64,000 nt of DNA from Thermostichus lividus PCC 6715 (GCF_002754935.1 NZ_CP018092.1:1364001-1428000), one strand, 5' to 3'. Shown: positions 38,223 to 46,803, numbered from the stretch's first letter. Program-made: numbers and translations. Notes: generated by a model from the sequence alone, not told the origin.

Positions 38223-39305
38223 TTAGCTGTTGATGCTCGGGGCAATCATGGCCACAGGGGCAGATTCAGCACTGGCTAAGTCAAGCGGGAAGTTATGCGC
38301 ATTGCGCTCGTGCATCACTTCCATCCCCAAGTTGGCACGGTTGATGATGTCGGCCCAAGTGTTGATCACATTCCCTTTGGAATCAATCACCGAGTGGTTG
38401 AAGTTGAAACCGTTCAGGTTGAAGGCCATGGTGCTGATCCCCAAAGCGGCGAACCAAATCCCCACCACTGGCCAAGCGGCTAAGAAGAAGTGCAGCGCCC
38501 GACTGTTGTTGAAGCTGGCGTATTGGAAGATCAAACGACCAAAGTAACCGTGGGCAGCCACGATGTTGTAGGTCTCTTCTTCTTGGCCAAATTTGTAACC
38601 GTAGTTTTGCGACTCGGTTTCGGTGGTTTCACGAATCAAGCTGGAGGTCACCAAGGACCCGTGCATGGCGGAGAACAGAGCGCCACCAAAGACACCGGCC
38701 ACACCCAACTGGTGGAAGGGGTGCATCAGGATGTTGTGCTCCGCTTGGAACACAATCATGAAGTTGAAGGTACCGGAAATACCGAGGGGCATACCATCGG
38801 AAAAGCTACCTTGACCAATGGGGTAGATCAAGAACACGGCAAAGGCCGACGCCAAGGGAGCAGAGTAGGCAACGCAAATCCAAGGACGCATCCCCAGACG
38901 GTAGCTGAGTTCCCATTGCCGACCCATGTAGCAGGAGGCACCCAGCAAGAAGTGGAAGATGATCAACTGGTAAGGACCACCGTTGTAAAGCCACTCATCG
39001 AGAGAGGCGGCTTCCCAGATGGGGTAGAAGTGCAAGCCAATGGCGTTGCTGGAGGGCACCACAGCACCCGTGATGATGTTGTTGCCGTAGATAAGCGACC
39101 CGGACACAGGTTCACGGATGCCATCGATGTCCACCGGAGGAGCAGCAATGAAGGCAATCACAAAGCAAATGGTTGCGGCTAGCAGCGTTGGGATCATGAT
39201 CACCCCAAACCAGCCCACATAGAGCCGGTTATCGGTGCTGGTGACCCAATTACAAAACCGCTCCCACAGATTTGCGCCTTCGCGGCGCTGGAGAGTCGTA
39301 GTCAT
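38223..39305 (-). CDS. psbA: Photosystem II reaction centre protein D1, PsbA1-like isoform
   Basis: D1 binds most cofactors of photosystem II, including the manganese cluster. The 360-aa protein starts at the ATG at 39303-39305 ([10 protein letters not shown]); the longer upstream frame is rejected. Ligand residues are in place: Y161, D170, H332, E333, H337, D342 and the A344 cleavage site (DLA/SAES). Residue 130 is Gln, as in the constitutive PsbA1 form of Thermosynechococcus, where PsbA3 has Glu; C144 and P173 exclude the PsbA2 type. Only one psbA is present here. Confidence 0.97.
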   Translation of the reverse strand: MTTTLQRREGANLWERFCNWVTSTDNRLYVGWFGVIMIPTLLAATICFVIAFIAAPPVDIDGIREPVSGSLIYGNNIITGAVVPSSNAIGLHFYPIWEAASLDEWLYNGGPYQLIIFHFLLGASCYMGRQWELSYRLGMRPWICVAYSAPLASAFAVFLIYPIGQGSFSDGMPLGISGTFNFMIVFQAEHNILMHPFHQLGVAGVFGGALFSAMHGSLVTSSLIRETTETESQNYGYKFGQEEETYNIVAAHGYFGRLIFQYASFNNSRALHFFLAAWPVVGIWFAALGISTMAFNLNGFNFNHSVIDSKGNVINTWADIINRANLGMEVMHERNAHNFPLDLASAESAPVAMIAPSINS

Positions 39306-39539
39306 AGTCGTAATGAATCTAATGTATATAGATGACAAAACCCTTAACAATTGAAATAAAATGCAAGGGCTTAAGCATTAATCTATAGTTTTTGACTAGG
39401 AAGAGGGAGTGATCTAAATTCTTGTTTTCAAAACTAAATGATTGGTAAACTGTATTTATTTTTCTTTACTAATTTATTTGAGGGCGATCGCCCCAGCTTC
39501 GAAATTACGACAATAGTGAGGTTGTACATTACATATTGC
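39306..39539. promoter_or_regulatory. AT-rich divergent promoter region of psbA and purK
   Basis: About 230 bp of markedly AT-rich DNA between divergent psbA and purK, including TATATA-like and TTAAC/TTGCAT elements. Individual -35/-10 boxes cannot be assigned with confidence. A HIP1 octamer lies at about 39484-39491. No 6S RNA-like structure was seen, although the gene for 6S RNA adjoins purK in some cyanobacteria. Confidence 0.5.
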
Positions 39540-40700
39540 ATGGTGAACTCAGGACAATCCCCTATTCCAAGCATTGGTGTCATTGGTGGTGGCCAGTTGG
39601 CATGGATGTTGGGGTTAGCGGCCAAGGAGATGGGGATCAGCCTTTGGGTGCAAACCCCCGACCCTAAGGATCCAGCCGTAGCGGTTGCGGCGGGGGTAAT
39701 TTACGGTGCGGTCAGTGATGTGATGGCCACCCAGCGGTTGGCTGCCCACACAGAGGTCATCACTTTTGAAAACGAATTTGTCGATCTGGGCGCGCTACAC
39801 GCCCTTGCAACGCAAGGAGTCTGTTTTTATCCGACCTTGTCTTCCTTGGCACCCCTGCTAGATAAGTATCAGCAACGACGCTTTCTGCAAGAGTTGGGGA
39901 TTCCGATCCCGGCCTTCACCTACTTAGAAGAGTGGCCAACCGTGCTACCCTGCGTGATTAAGGCCTGCCGCCATGGGTACGATGGTCAGGGCACGTTTTT
40001 AATCCGCACGGAGGCGGCGTGGCAAGAGTTTCGGCAGCGATGGCTAGAGATCCCAGCGCAGCACTTTCTTGCAGAGGCGTTTGTTCCCTATACCCATGAG
40101 CTGGCGATTATGGCGGCGCGATCGCCCCGGGGGGAGATTGCCCTCTATCCAGTGGTAGAAACCCAGCAGGTCAACGCAATTTGTCGGCGCGTGATTGCCC
40201 CAGCCGCGGTTACGCCAGCCATTGTCCAGCAGGTGGAGCGCATGGCAACGGAGATTTTGAATGCCCTAGAGGCAGTCGGGATCTTTGGCATAGAGTTCTT
40301 TTTAAGCGCCACCGGGCAGGTGCTCGTGAATGAAATTGCCCCCCGCACCCATAATTCGGGTCACTATACGATTGATGCCTGTGCCACCAGCCAGTTTGCC
40401 CAACATCTGCGGGCAGTGAGTGGGCAGCCCCTTGGCAGCACGGCGATGCATACTCCGGCAGCAGTCATGGTGAATTTGCTGGGGTTAGCAGCGGCGGAGG
40501 TAGATTACACTGCTAAATGTATGGCTCTAGCGGCTCTTCCCCACGCACATTTGCACTGGTACAGCAAGAAAGAGGCCTACGCGGGGCGTAAGCTGGGGCA
40601 CCTGACTGTGTTGCTCGATACCCCTGAGGCAGCAGCAGCCATGATTCAGCAAGTCGAAGCAATCTGGTATGGTGCTAGTGTGTCTGCCTCGCTGTGCTAA
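39540..40700 (+). CDS. purK: 5-(carboxyamino)imidazole ribonucleotide synthase
   Basis: ATP-grasp enzyme of purine synthesis that carboxylates aminoimidazole ribonucleotide. From the ATG at 39540 it is 386 aa, opening with SIGVIGGGQLAWMLGLAAKEMG, then ENEFVDL, KACRHGYDGQGTF, FVPYTHELAIMAARS and NEIAPRTHNSGHYTIDAC, all PurK signatures. An in-frame upstream extension of 34 residues is AT-rich and non-homologous. The stop overlaps the next ATG (TAATG). Confidence 0.96.
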   Translation: MVNSGQSPIPSIGVIGGGQLAWMLGLAAKEMGISLWVQTPDPKDPAVAVAAGVIYGAVSDVMATQRLAAHTEVITFENEFVDLGALHALATQGVCFYPTLSSLAPLLDKYQQRRFLQELGIPIPAFTYLEEWPTVLPCVIKACRHGYDGQGTFLIRTEAAWQEFRQRWLEIPAQHFLAEAFVPYTHELAIMAARSPRGEIALYPVVETQQVNAICRRVIAPAAVTPAIVQQVERMATEILNALEAVGIFGIEFFLSATGQVLVNEIAPRTHNSGHYTIDACATSQFAQHLRAVSGQPLGSTAMHTPAAVMVNLLGLAAAEVDYTAKCMALAALPHAHLHWYSKKEAYAGRKLGHLTVLLDTPEAAAAMIQQVEAIWYGASVSASLC

Positions 40701-42244
40701 TGCGTCCCTCGCGTCTGCCCTTCCCGCAACCGCTAGATAAAGCTGCCCTAGGAGTCATGTTGGTGGCGGCGCTATTCACGCTGCTTCTGCTTTGGGGGGG
40801 AGATCGCACCCATGCCCAAGTGCGCTACTTTACTTGGCAAAACCGCGATATTGGTGCTGACGATCGTGCCTTTATCTTGGCGTTTAATCGTCTCATGGAT
40901 TGGTCGTCGGTGACGCAACACTTAAGGATTGAACCGCCCCTCGCAGGTAAAGCTAGTTGGTCAGGGCGGCGCTTTGCCTACACGCTGACCCAGCCTATTC
41001 CCTACGGCCAAACCTTTCAGCTCTCCCTTGATGAAGCGGTTTCAGTTCCCCAAGGTAAACCCATGCAAGCCTTTCAGGGCCAGTTCCGCAGTCGCGATCG
41101 CGTCCTTGTATATCTTGGCTCAGGGGTGGAGGAAGGACGACTCATTCTCTATAACCTGACCCTGCAACAAAAAACCTTTTTGAGCCCCCCTAATTTACGG
41201 GTGTTTGATTTTCAGCCCTATCCCGCTGGCGATCGCATTCTCTTTAGTGCTAGTGAGCGGGGCGAACAAATGAGCTTTGACCCCCAACTTTATACGGTTA
41301 CCACGGGTCTGCATTTCAATGCCCCAGACCGTCCGCGCCGTCAACCGCGCCCTATTGGCGAGCTCTCCTTAATTCTCGACAATAGCGACTACCAAAATCT
41401 ACGCTTTCAGTTGGCAAACGACGGCAGCAAAATTATTGTGCAGCGGGTTAATCGTCTGCAACCAATGGAGAGTTCCCTGTGGCTGCTGGATCGCAACTTT
41501 CAGCCCCGCCGTCTAAACCAAGCGGCGGCGGGAGATTTCCGCATTGCCCCTGATAACCAGCATCTTATTATTGCCCAAGGTCAGGGGTTGGCGATCGTGC
41601 CGTTGGTGCCTGAGAGTAAGGAAACCGCCTTTGACTTTCTCCCGCAGTACGGCATGGTTCTCGATTTTAGCCGCGATGGTCGCAAGGTTGCGGTGGTGAA
41701 GTTTAATCCGAATTTCTCGCGATCGCTATACGTGGTGAACATTTTTGGTACCCATGAAGAGTTGTTGACCGTGAATGGCTCCATCCTTGCAGCGCAGTTT
41801 GACCCTAGAGCAGAGCACCTTTATGTGATTCTGACGCGGATTGAAGGGGACGAAACATACCGTGAGGTACCCTATTTAGGACTCTTTGACCTGAAAACTA
41901 AGCAGTTATACAAGCTCAAGGACTTTGCTCCACAGCAGGACTTATACCTGAGCTTGTCTCCCGATGGGCGCACCTTGGCCGTGGACTATGCCGAGGGTCA
42001 CTCAACTCCCGATACCATTGACAATAGCGATCTGTATGGGGATACTGCCCCCCTAGAGGGTTCCCCCGATCTCCTAGGGGAGCTACCCACCCCTGACACT
42101 GGCGAGGCACCCCCACGCTCTGAGCAACCCCAGCCCCAACAGCACCAAATTTGGCTTTTCCCCCTAGAATTAAATCAGGATAAGATTACAGTTGGGATGC
42201 CAGAACCGTTGGCACCCGGTCTGCAAGCACGGTGGTTACCCTAA
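40700..42244 (+). CDS. Membrane-anchored or exported protein with propeller-like repeats
   Basis: A 514-aa protein with an N-terminal hydrophobic helix (about residues 18-38; uncleaved anchor or signal ending THA). An Ig-like segment (residues 40-140) is followed by WD/TolB-like repeats, e.g. VFDFQPYPAGDRILFSASERG, FRIAPDNQHLIIA, LDFSRDGRKVAVV and LSLSPDGRTLAVDY. The tail is Pro/Glu-rich. Function is unknown; such proteins usually mediate envelope protein contacts. It is translationally coupled to purK upstream and to DUF2103 downstream by TAATG overlaps. Confidence 0.75.
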   Translation: MRPSRLPFPQPLDKAALGVMLVAALFTLLLLWGGDRTHAQVRYFTWQNRDIGADDRAFILAFNRLMDWSSVTQHLRIEPPLAGKASWSGRRFAYTLTQPIPYGQTFQLSLDEAVSVPQGKPMQAFQGQFRSRDRVLVYLGSGVEEGRLILYNLTLQQKTFLSPPNLRVFDFQPYPAGDRILFSASERGEQMSFDPQLYTVTTGLHFNAPDRPRRQPRPIGELSLILDNSDYQNLRFQLANDGSKIIVQRVNRLQPMESSLWLLDRNFQPRRLNQAAAGDFRIAPDNQHLIIAQGQGLAIVPLVPESKETAFDFLPQYGMVLDFSRDGRKVAVVKFNPNFSRSLYVVNIFGTHEELLTVNGSILAAQFDPRAEHLYVILTRIEGDETYREVPYLGLFDLKTKQLYKLKDFAPQQDLYLSLSPDGRTLAVDYAEGHSTPDTIDNSDLYGDTAPLEGSPDLLGELPTPDTGEAPPRSEQPQPQQHQIWLFPLELNQDKITVGMPEPLAPGLQARWLP

Positions 42245-42591
42245 TGGCAGCGGCAACTGGTCGAGTTGTTCTGAATCACTCTACCCATATTGAGGGGCTG
42301 ATTCCCGTCCTAGAAAAGTTGGCCAAGGTAGCGGGCATTACCACCCTCACTCCGGGGGTGATTGCCCCGGTCAAAGGCAAGTCTCCCCACCTGCACCTGC
42401 GAGTGTCAGTGCCCATTAAGGGAGGCTTCAAGGTCATTGCACGCCGTGGCAAAACGGTGCAAGAGGTCTTTGTTGTTACCCACCTGAGCGAGGCGGAACT
42501 AAAAGGCGCGATCGCCACTGTTTTAACGACATGTAGCAAGAAGTCCCCGATGCTACAGCAGGCGAATCGTGGGATGAATTGCGACCAATAA
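42244..42591 (+). CDS. DUF2103 family protein, C-terminus possibly altered by an IS
   Basis: A 115-aa protein from the ATG at 42244, which overlaps the preceding stop (TAATG). The core (VVLNHSTHIEGLIPVLEKLA, ITPGVI-type strand, GKSPHLHLRVSVPIKGGFK) matches DUF2103, a small cyanobacterial and archaeal family suggested to bind metal. From CSKKSPMLQQ onward the sequence merges with the start of the adjacent TnpB pseudogene, so the last 15-20 residues may derive from an insertion. Confidence 0.75.
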   Translation: MAAATGRVVLNHSTHIEGLIPVLEKLAKVAGITTLTPGVIAPVKGKSPHLHLRVSVPIKGGFKVIARRGKTVQEVFVVTHLSEAELKGAIATVLTTCSKKSPMLQQANRGMNCDQ

Positions 42592-43583
42592 CAACAACCA
42601 ACGAACAGAGATTAGCCCTAGCCAAAAGCTTTGGCTGCTGTCGCTGGTACTGGAATTATTCGCTCAACTTGTGCCAAGAAACCTACCAATCAACTGGGAA
42701 AGGGTTATCACGCTCAGCTATTCAGGGAGTACTCCCTAGCCTAAAGAAGCAGCACCCTTGGCTGAAGGAAGCTTACTCGCAGTGCTTGCAAGTTGTGGCT
42801 CTAAATTTATCCACGGCTTACAAGAACTTTTTTGAGGGAAGAGCGAAGCTACCAAGATTCAAATCCAAAAAAGGTCGTCAATCGATGACCTACCCTCAAA
42901 ACGTCAAAGTAGAAGGGGATGACGTTAAACTCCCTGGAAACGTTGGGACGTTGTACTGCTGTCAACATCGAGAGTTTGAGGGAAAAATCAAATCGGCTAC
43001 GGTTTCGCTCAATCCAGATGGGAAGTACTATGTGTCCCTCCTCGTTGAGGATGGCCGAGAGCAACCTCCTCCTAGTCCTGAGGGGAAAGCAATAGGCATA
43101 GATTTAGGGCTGACTCACTTCGCAATTACGAGTGACGGCTCAAAGTTTGATCATCCTCGACACTTAGCCAAACATGCTCGTAACCTAAAGCGCAAATAGA
43201 AGAAGCTTTCTCGCAAAAAGCAGGGAAGCAACAATCGCGATAAAGCTCGACAGCGAGTCGCTCGCGTTCACAGTAAAATAGCTCGCTGTCGTGAAGATTT
43301 TCTACACAAGCTATCCCGCAAGATAGTCAACGACAACCAAGTGATTGCTGTAGAGAATCTTTATGTGAAGGGGATGGTGCGAAATCCCAACCTCGCTAAA
43401 GCGATTAGTGACGGTGGTTGGGGGATGTTTTGCACCATGCTCAAGTACAATGAAGCCTTGCGGATATTGGAGTTAGGAACTCGCTCTACTGCCTTTGGGA
43501 GGGAACGTAAGTCATCTGGTAAAACGTCGGTTTTGTTAGATGCTGTCCCCGTTGAACAAGGAAGCCGCTTATCTAGCCCGTAG
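42579..43583 (+). pseudogene. tnpB: Decayed TnpB (IS200/IS605 family, second copy)
   Basis: Reads as TnpB in one frame: EQRLALAKSFGCCRWYWNYSL, helical region, and RuvC-I GIDLGLTHFAITSDG. An in-frame TAG at 43197-43199 follows NLKRK, where family members have Gln. Reading continues KKLSRKKQGSNN and RuvC-II VENLYVKGMVRNPNLAKAI. After LKYNE the gene jumps to the tail LGTRSTAFGRERKSSG, so the zinc finger and RuvC-III aspartate are deleted. The 5' end also lacks the normal initiator. No TnpA accompanies it. Confidence 0.85.
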
Positions 43584-43600
43584 CGATGAGGAGCGGTAGT

Positions 43601-44134
43601 TCACCTTAACTCACGGTAAGCTTGGAGAGCCGCTTGTTTAGTGTCTTCGGGCACTAGGGGAAAAGTGCTGAGAATATGGACAAATTCGGTTTCGGTGAGA
43701 CCATACAAATGGGCAATGATGCCATCCAGTTCCGCCCGCAATTTTGCCCGTTCAGCTTCGTCGGTAACGCCACGCCCCTCGTTAGCCCTCACCCTACATT
43801 CCTCTCCCAAAGAGGGAGAGAGTGGATGGTCTTGTCCCCCTTCTCCAGCTCCAGAACGGGAGAGGGGAGCAAGAGTACTGTCCGGTTCCCCTTCTCCCCC
43901 CTTGAGAGAAGGGGTTAGGGGATGAGGGAAAACCGCCGCCCACAAATCCTCAAACTCCGGCGTAGTGCAAATCAGCTTCGCCGCCCGCTCCACAATTTCA
44001 GCAAACCATTTATCCCCTTCTTGAAGCCGAGGAACAGGCATTGAGTAAACATAAAACATATTGCAATGAGCTGTTACTTTCTGACGAATCATAAAGTCAA
44101 ATAAAAAACTATTTAAGATAGAAGCTGCTACCAA
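43601..44134 (-). pseudogene. C-terminal fragment of a large DNA methyltransferase/restriction enzyme with in-frame repeat insertion
   Basis: A 177-aa stub. ASILNSFLFDFMIRQKVTAHC and FYVYSMPVPRL are typical of the target-recognition end of type IIG/Eco57I-like methyltransferases, proteins normally above 900 aa. No SAM-binding or catalytic NPPY part remains; a TGA stop lies 12 codons before the first usable start. Between WAAVFP and the final helix (DEAERAKLRAELDGIIAHL) the reading passes through a palindromic repeat, adding about 50 low-complexity residues without breaking frame. It is surely inactive as an enzyme. Confidence 0.7.
43786..43928. repeat. Palindromic repeat, family member 1 (143 bp)
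   Basis: Bounded by CCCTCACCCTA and, inverted, TTAGGGGATGAGGG. Inside are further hairpins, e.g. CTCTCCC/GGGAGAG and CCTTCTCCCC/GAGAAGGGG. The same outer ends and an inner CTTCTCC hairpin recur at 46676-46758. It lies inside the methyltransferase fragment. Confidence 0.75.
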
Positions 44135-44189
44135 TAATTCCGGCTCTATCGTCCGAGTTATGCTTAATCAATAGCTAAATGCCAGCAAA

Positions 44190-44636
44190 TTAAGCAGGGG
44201 TCAAATCAGTGGGAAAGTTAGGGTCAAAGAGTTGTTCGGGTGTATAGGGACAACTTTGGGGTAAATCCTCATAGTCTAAAGGGGTTTCACCCACAACTAA
44301 ATCCTTACCAGATTCATAAGCATCGGCAATTATCTCTGTCAGATAGGGTTTGAGGCTAGGGTTTTGACCGATTAGTTTTTGTGCTGCTCGCCGTTGCTCG
44401 CGAATTGTGGCTCGCCAACTTTTACTACGCTGTTCCGGTTGGTAGTGCCACTTCAACAGGTGCCCAATTAAAATTCCTAAGCGACTTTCCAGTTCTCGAC
44501 GTTCCTGCTTTCCCAATGACTCAATTTCCTCCACCAAATTTGGGATGTCCAGATGCTTGAAATCGCCTTCCTTAAGCAACTTTGACTGCTCCAGTGTCCA
44601 GGCATAGAAATCCGTTTCGTAGAGATTGGATGGCAT
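44190..44636 (-). CDS. DUF29 family protein (copy 3 of 3)
   Basis: A 148-aa all-helical protein of the DUF29 family, abundant in cyanobacteria and of unknown function. Conserved marks are YETDFYAWTLEQSKLL, DIPNLVEEIESLGKQE, LIGHLLKWHYQPE and SWRATIREQR. The first 44 residues equal those of the neighbouring copy at 44653-45102, while the rest diverges. It is the last of three consecutive DUF29 genes on this strand. Confidence 0.88.
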   Translation of the reverse strand: MPSNLYETDFYAWTLEQSKLLKEGDFKHLDIPNLVEEIESLGKQERRELESRLGILIGHLLKWHYQPEQRSKSWRATIREQRRAAQKLIGQNPSLKPYLTEIIADAYESGKDLVVGETPLDYEDLPQSCPYTPEQLFDPNFPTDLTPA

Positions 44637-44652
44637 ATATTCAAGTCCTAAC

Positions 44653-45102
44653 TCAGATCATTGAATTCAAATCAGCGGGAAAATTTGGATCGAACAGTTG
44701 CTCGCATGTATAAGGACAAGTCTTCGGCAAATCCTCATAATCCAAGGGAGTCTCTAGCCGTACTAGATCGACTCCAGCTTTATATCCCTTAGCGATCGCC
44801 TCTAACAAATAGGGCTTGAGGCTAGGGTTTTCGTCCAACAGATCTTCGATTTCACGACGTTGGATTTGAATGGTCACGCGCCAGCTTTTGCTGCGCTTGT
44901 CGGGCTGATAATCCCACTTCAAAAGATGCCCAATTAAAACACCGAGTCGGTTTCTCAGTTCCTGACGCTGTTGCTTCCCCAATGACTCAATTTCCTCCAC
45001 CAAATTTGGGATGTCCAGATGCTTAAAATCGCCTTCCTTAAGCAACTTTGACTGCTCCAGTGTCCAGGCGTAAAAATCAGTTTCATAGAGATTGGATGGC
45101 AT
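44653..45102 (-). CDS. DUF29 family protein (copy 2 of 3)
   Basis: A 149-aa DUF29 protein starting at the ATG at 45100-45102; a 12-residue upstream extension overlaps copy 1 and is rejected. Its ribosome-binding GAGGAG lies over the end of copy 1, so the two are probably co-translated. It shares the exact N-terminal 44 residues with copy 3 and shows DKRSKSWRVTIQIQRREIED and the tail TCEQLFDPNFPADL. Confidence 0.88.
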   Translation of the reverse strand: MPSNLYETDFYAWTLEQSKLLKEGDFKHLDIPNLVEEIESLGKQQRQELRNRLGVLIGHLLKWDYQPDKRSKSWRVTIQIQRREIEDLLDENPSLKPYLLEAIAKGYKAGVDLVRLETPLDYEDLPKTCPYTCEQLFDPNFPADLNSMI

Positions 45103-45103
45103 A

Positions 45104-45571
45104 CTAATTCTCCTCAGTGGATTGCAGCCAAAAGTCATTATTCAATAATTGCTCGATGGCGCGATCGTAACTCCATGCATCCGGAAAAGAGACTTGAGGA
45201 TATTCCTTCCGTACATTTTTAAGCGCAATTTGCCAAGCCTTATCAAAACTGAGTTCCCATCGATTGCTTAAGCTCGGTGCGGTATCTAATAAAACTTCTA
45301 GTTCCGAACGCTGAGTCCGAATTGTTCGCTCCCATCCATTGTAGTCACCGGGCAAGTTCACATATAACCGTTTTAATAAATGTTCTAGTAAAACAATTAA
45401 ACGACTAATCAATTCCTTTTTCTGAGAGATCCCCAATGCCTCTACCTCTTCGATCAAATGCTCAATATCCAGATGGTCAAAGTCCCGTGCTTTCAGCTTG
45501 GCAACCGTATCTTCTGACCACAACAAAATATCTTGGTCATAGAGGGAGCTTAGATTTGGGGTTTGAGACAT
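45104..45571 (-). CDS. DUF29 family protein (copy 1 of 3)
   Basis: A 155-aa DUF29 protein, the first of the three in transcription order, preceded by a clear AAGGAG. It is the most divergent copy (YDQDILLWSEDTVAKLKARD, LDIEHLIEEVEALGISQKKE, WERTIRTQRSELE). Its stop lies 1 bp before the next ATG. Function unknown. Confidence 0.86.
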   Translation of the reverse strand: MSQTPNLSSLYDQDILLWSEDTVAKLKARDFDHLDIEHLIEEVEALGISQKKELISRLIVLLEHLLKRLYVNLPGDYNGWERTIRTQRSELEVLLDTAPSLSNRWELSFDKAWQIALKNVRKEYPQVSFPDAWSYDRAIEQLLNNDFWLQSTEEN

Positions 45572-45674
45572 TAGAGAATCTCCTTAACGATCTATGGCGG
45601 TTGTCTATTCGGTTAGGACAAATTTTGGCTTCTACACTGCGGCAGTTCTCCCTCACATCGGGTAGGGCTGGAAG

Positions 45675-45694
45675 CCCCGTACTTCAGTGCGGGG
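45675..45694. repeat. IS200/IS605-type hairpin (solo end A)
   Basis: Seven-base stem CCCCGTA/TGCGGGG (one wobble) with a CTTCAG loop, followed by AGGAAAGC. This form is typical of the subterminal hairpin at the right end of IS200/IS605 elements in cyanobacteria. No neighbouring tnpA or tnpB remains. Confidence 0.6.
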
Positions 45695-45850
45695 AGGAAA
45701 GCTCCTTTAGCAACTTCAGTTGTTTTAGGTTATAATTGTACTGCGGACACCAGAAACGGTTGTTCAAGGCACTGGTAACGGTCGATTGGGGGTGTTGTAA
45801 ACCACCCCAGGGGCTCGCGGTTGGCTTGCTAACTGCAGGGCTACTAAAAG

Positions 45851-45870
45851 CTCCCTGCTTTAGCTGGGAG
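45851..45870. repeat. IS200/IS605-type hairpin (solo end B)
   Basis: CTCCC pairs with GGGAG, and after a T-T mismatch GC pairs with GC around TTTA. Preceded by AAAAG and followed by TAGTTTAC. With end A it may bound a short non-autonomous element of about 200 bp. Confidence 0.5.
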
Positions 45871-45913
45871 TAGTTTACAACTATCATTCATTGTCAATAG
45901 CGGCTGTCGCATG

Positions 45914-46513
45914 CTAAGGCTGCACAATTACCCGTGTACCCACTTCAATTTTCTCGAATAGGGCACGAATATCACTGTTACGCATCCGCACGCAACCATG
46001 GGACACTGCTTGGCCAATAGCAGACTCGTTGGGAGTTCCGTGGAACCCCGCATAGTTGTTATTCCCCATCGGGGCAAACACAATGAGGCGATCGCCCAAG
46101 GGATTGCGTGGCCCCGGCGGAATCACTGACCCAGTAAAGGGGCTTTCCCAGCGGGGGTTGACCACTTTATGGAGGACTTTAAATTGACCTTGGGGCGTTT
46201 CCCAGCCCGGCTTACCCACCGCAACTGGGTAGCTAACCAGCACCTGATCACCCTCGTACAAGAAAACACGGCGCTCCCGTAACCGCAGGACAATCTTACG
46301 CTCTAAGGCGGGTAAAAAATTAGCAGCATCCCCCAGAGGAGGTAATGCCATTGTGGGGGGAGCAATCGTCAATGGTAAATACGGCTCTGTGTCAGGGGCA
46401 CGACTCAGGGTTGCCTCAGCAGGGACAGCACCAGCACTGCTGTAGCCAGTAGCGATCGCCCCGATAGCGCCTATCAACAAACCCCAAAAATGTGTTTTTC
46501 CCCACCGTGACAT
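45914..46513 (-). CDS. L,D-transpeptidase (YkuD domain)
   Basis: Periplasmic enzyme that forms 3-3 cross-links in peptidoglycan or attaches proteins to it. From the ATG at 46511-46513 it is 199 aa, with a signal peptide (WGLLIGAIGAIATGYSSAGA) and the YkuD domain whose catalytic motif is SHGCVRMRNSDI, preceded by GFHGTPNES. A longer upstream frame exists but has a non-conserved 32-residue leader. It lies alone beside the accessory island. Confidence 0.9.
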   Translation of the reverse strand: MSRWGKTHFWGLLIGAIGAIATGYSSAGAVPAEATLSRAPDTEPYLPLTIAPPTMALPPLGDAANFLPALERKIVLRLRERRVFLYEGDQVLVSYPVAVGKPGWETPQGQFKVLHKVVNPRWESPFTGSVIPPGPRNPLGDRLIVFAPMGNNNYAGFHGTPNESAIGQAVSHGCVRMRNSDIRALFEKIEVGTRVIVQP

Positions 46514-46675
46514 GATGACGACTCCTAGCTTAATCTTTTTTGTCAATATGGGGTTACTTATGAGCTTGACTACCACTGAAGCTATGCTCTTGTACCCCAC
46601 ATTGTGCATTTGCTAAATAGCAAAAAGCGGCGTTGCCGAATGGAAGTATGATGTTCGGGTGTGAGTCTTTTGCCA

Positions 46676-46758
46676 CCCTCACCCTAGCCCTTTCCCAAAG
46701 GAGAGGGAACAAGACTCTTAGCGCCCTTCTCCTTGGGGAGAAGGGTTGGGGATGAGGG
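46676..46758. repeat. Palindromic repeat, family member 2 (83 bp)
   Basis: Begins CCCTCACCCTAG and ends TTGGGGATGAGGG, inverted with respect to the start. Inner hairpins include CTTTCCC/GGAGAGGG and CCTTCTCC/GGAGAAGG. The same family as 43786-43928, here intergenic and shorter by about 60 bp. Confidence 0.75.
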
Positions 46759-46803
46759 CAGCCACACTCAGCAACACCCAAAAAGCTACCGTTGGTTACA
46801 CGC

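Larger units (their letters stand above)
45572..45913. other. Intergenic region with two solitary IS-type hairpins
   Basis: About 340 bp between DUF29 copy 1 and the L,D-transpeptidase. No gene is seen. It holds CCCCGTACTTCAGTGCGGGG (45675-45694) and CTCCCTGCTTTAGCTGGGAG (45851-45870) roughly 160 bp apart, with no transposase between them. Confidence 0.6.

Noticed and set aside
38490-39182. 230-aa forward ORF opposite psbA
   Set aside because: Pure antisense shadow of the highly biased psbA codons.
39306-39539. 6S RNA gene next to purK
   Set aside because: 6S RNA neighbours purK in some cyanobacteria, but this spacer is AT-rich and shows no long bulged hairpin.
43786-46758. CRISPR array from the repeated palindromes
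   Set aside because: Only two unequal copies nearly 3 kb apart, no regular spacers and no cas genes.
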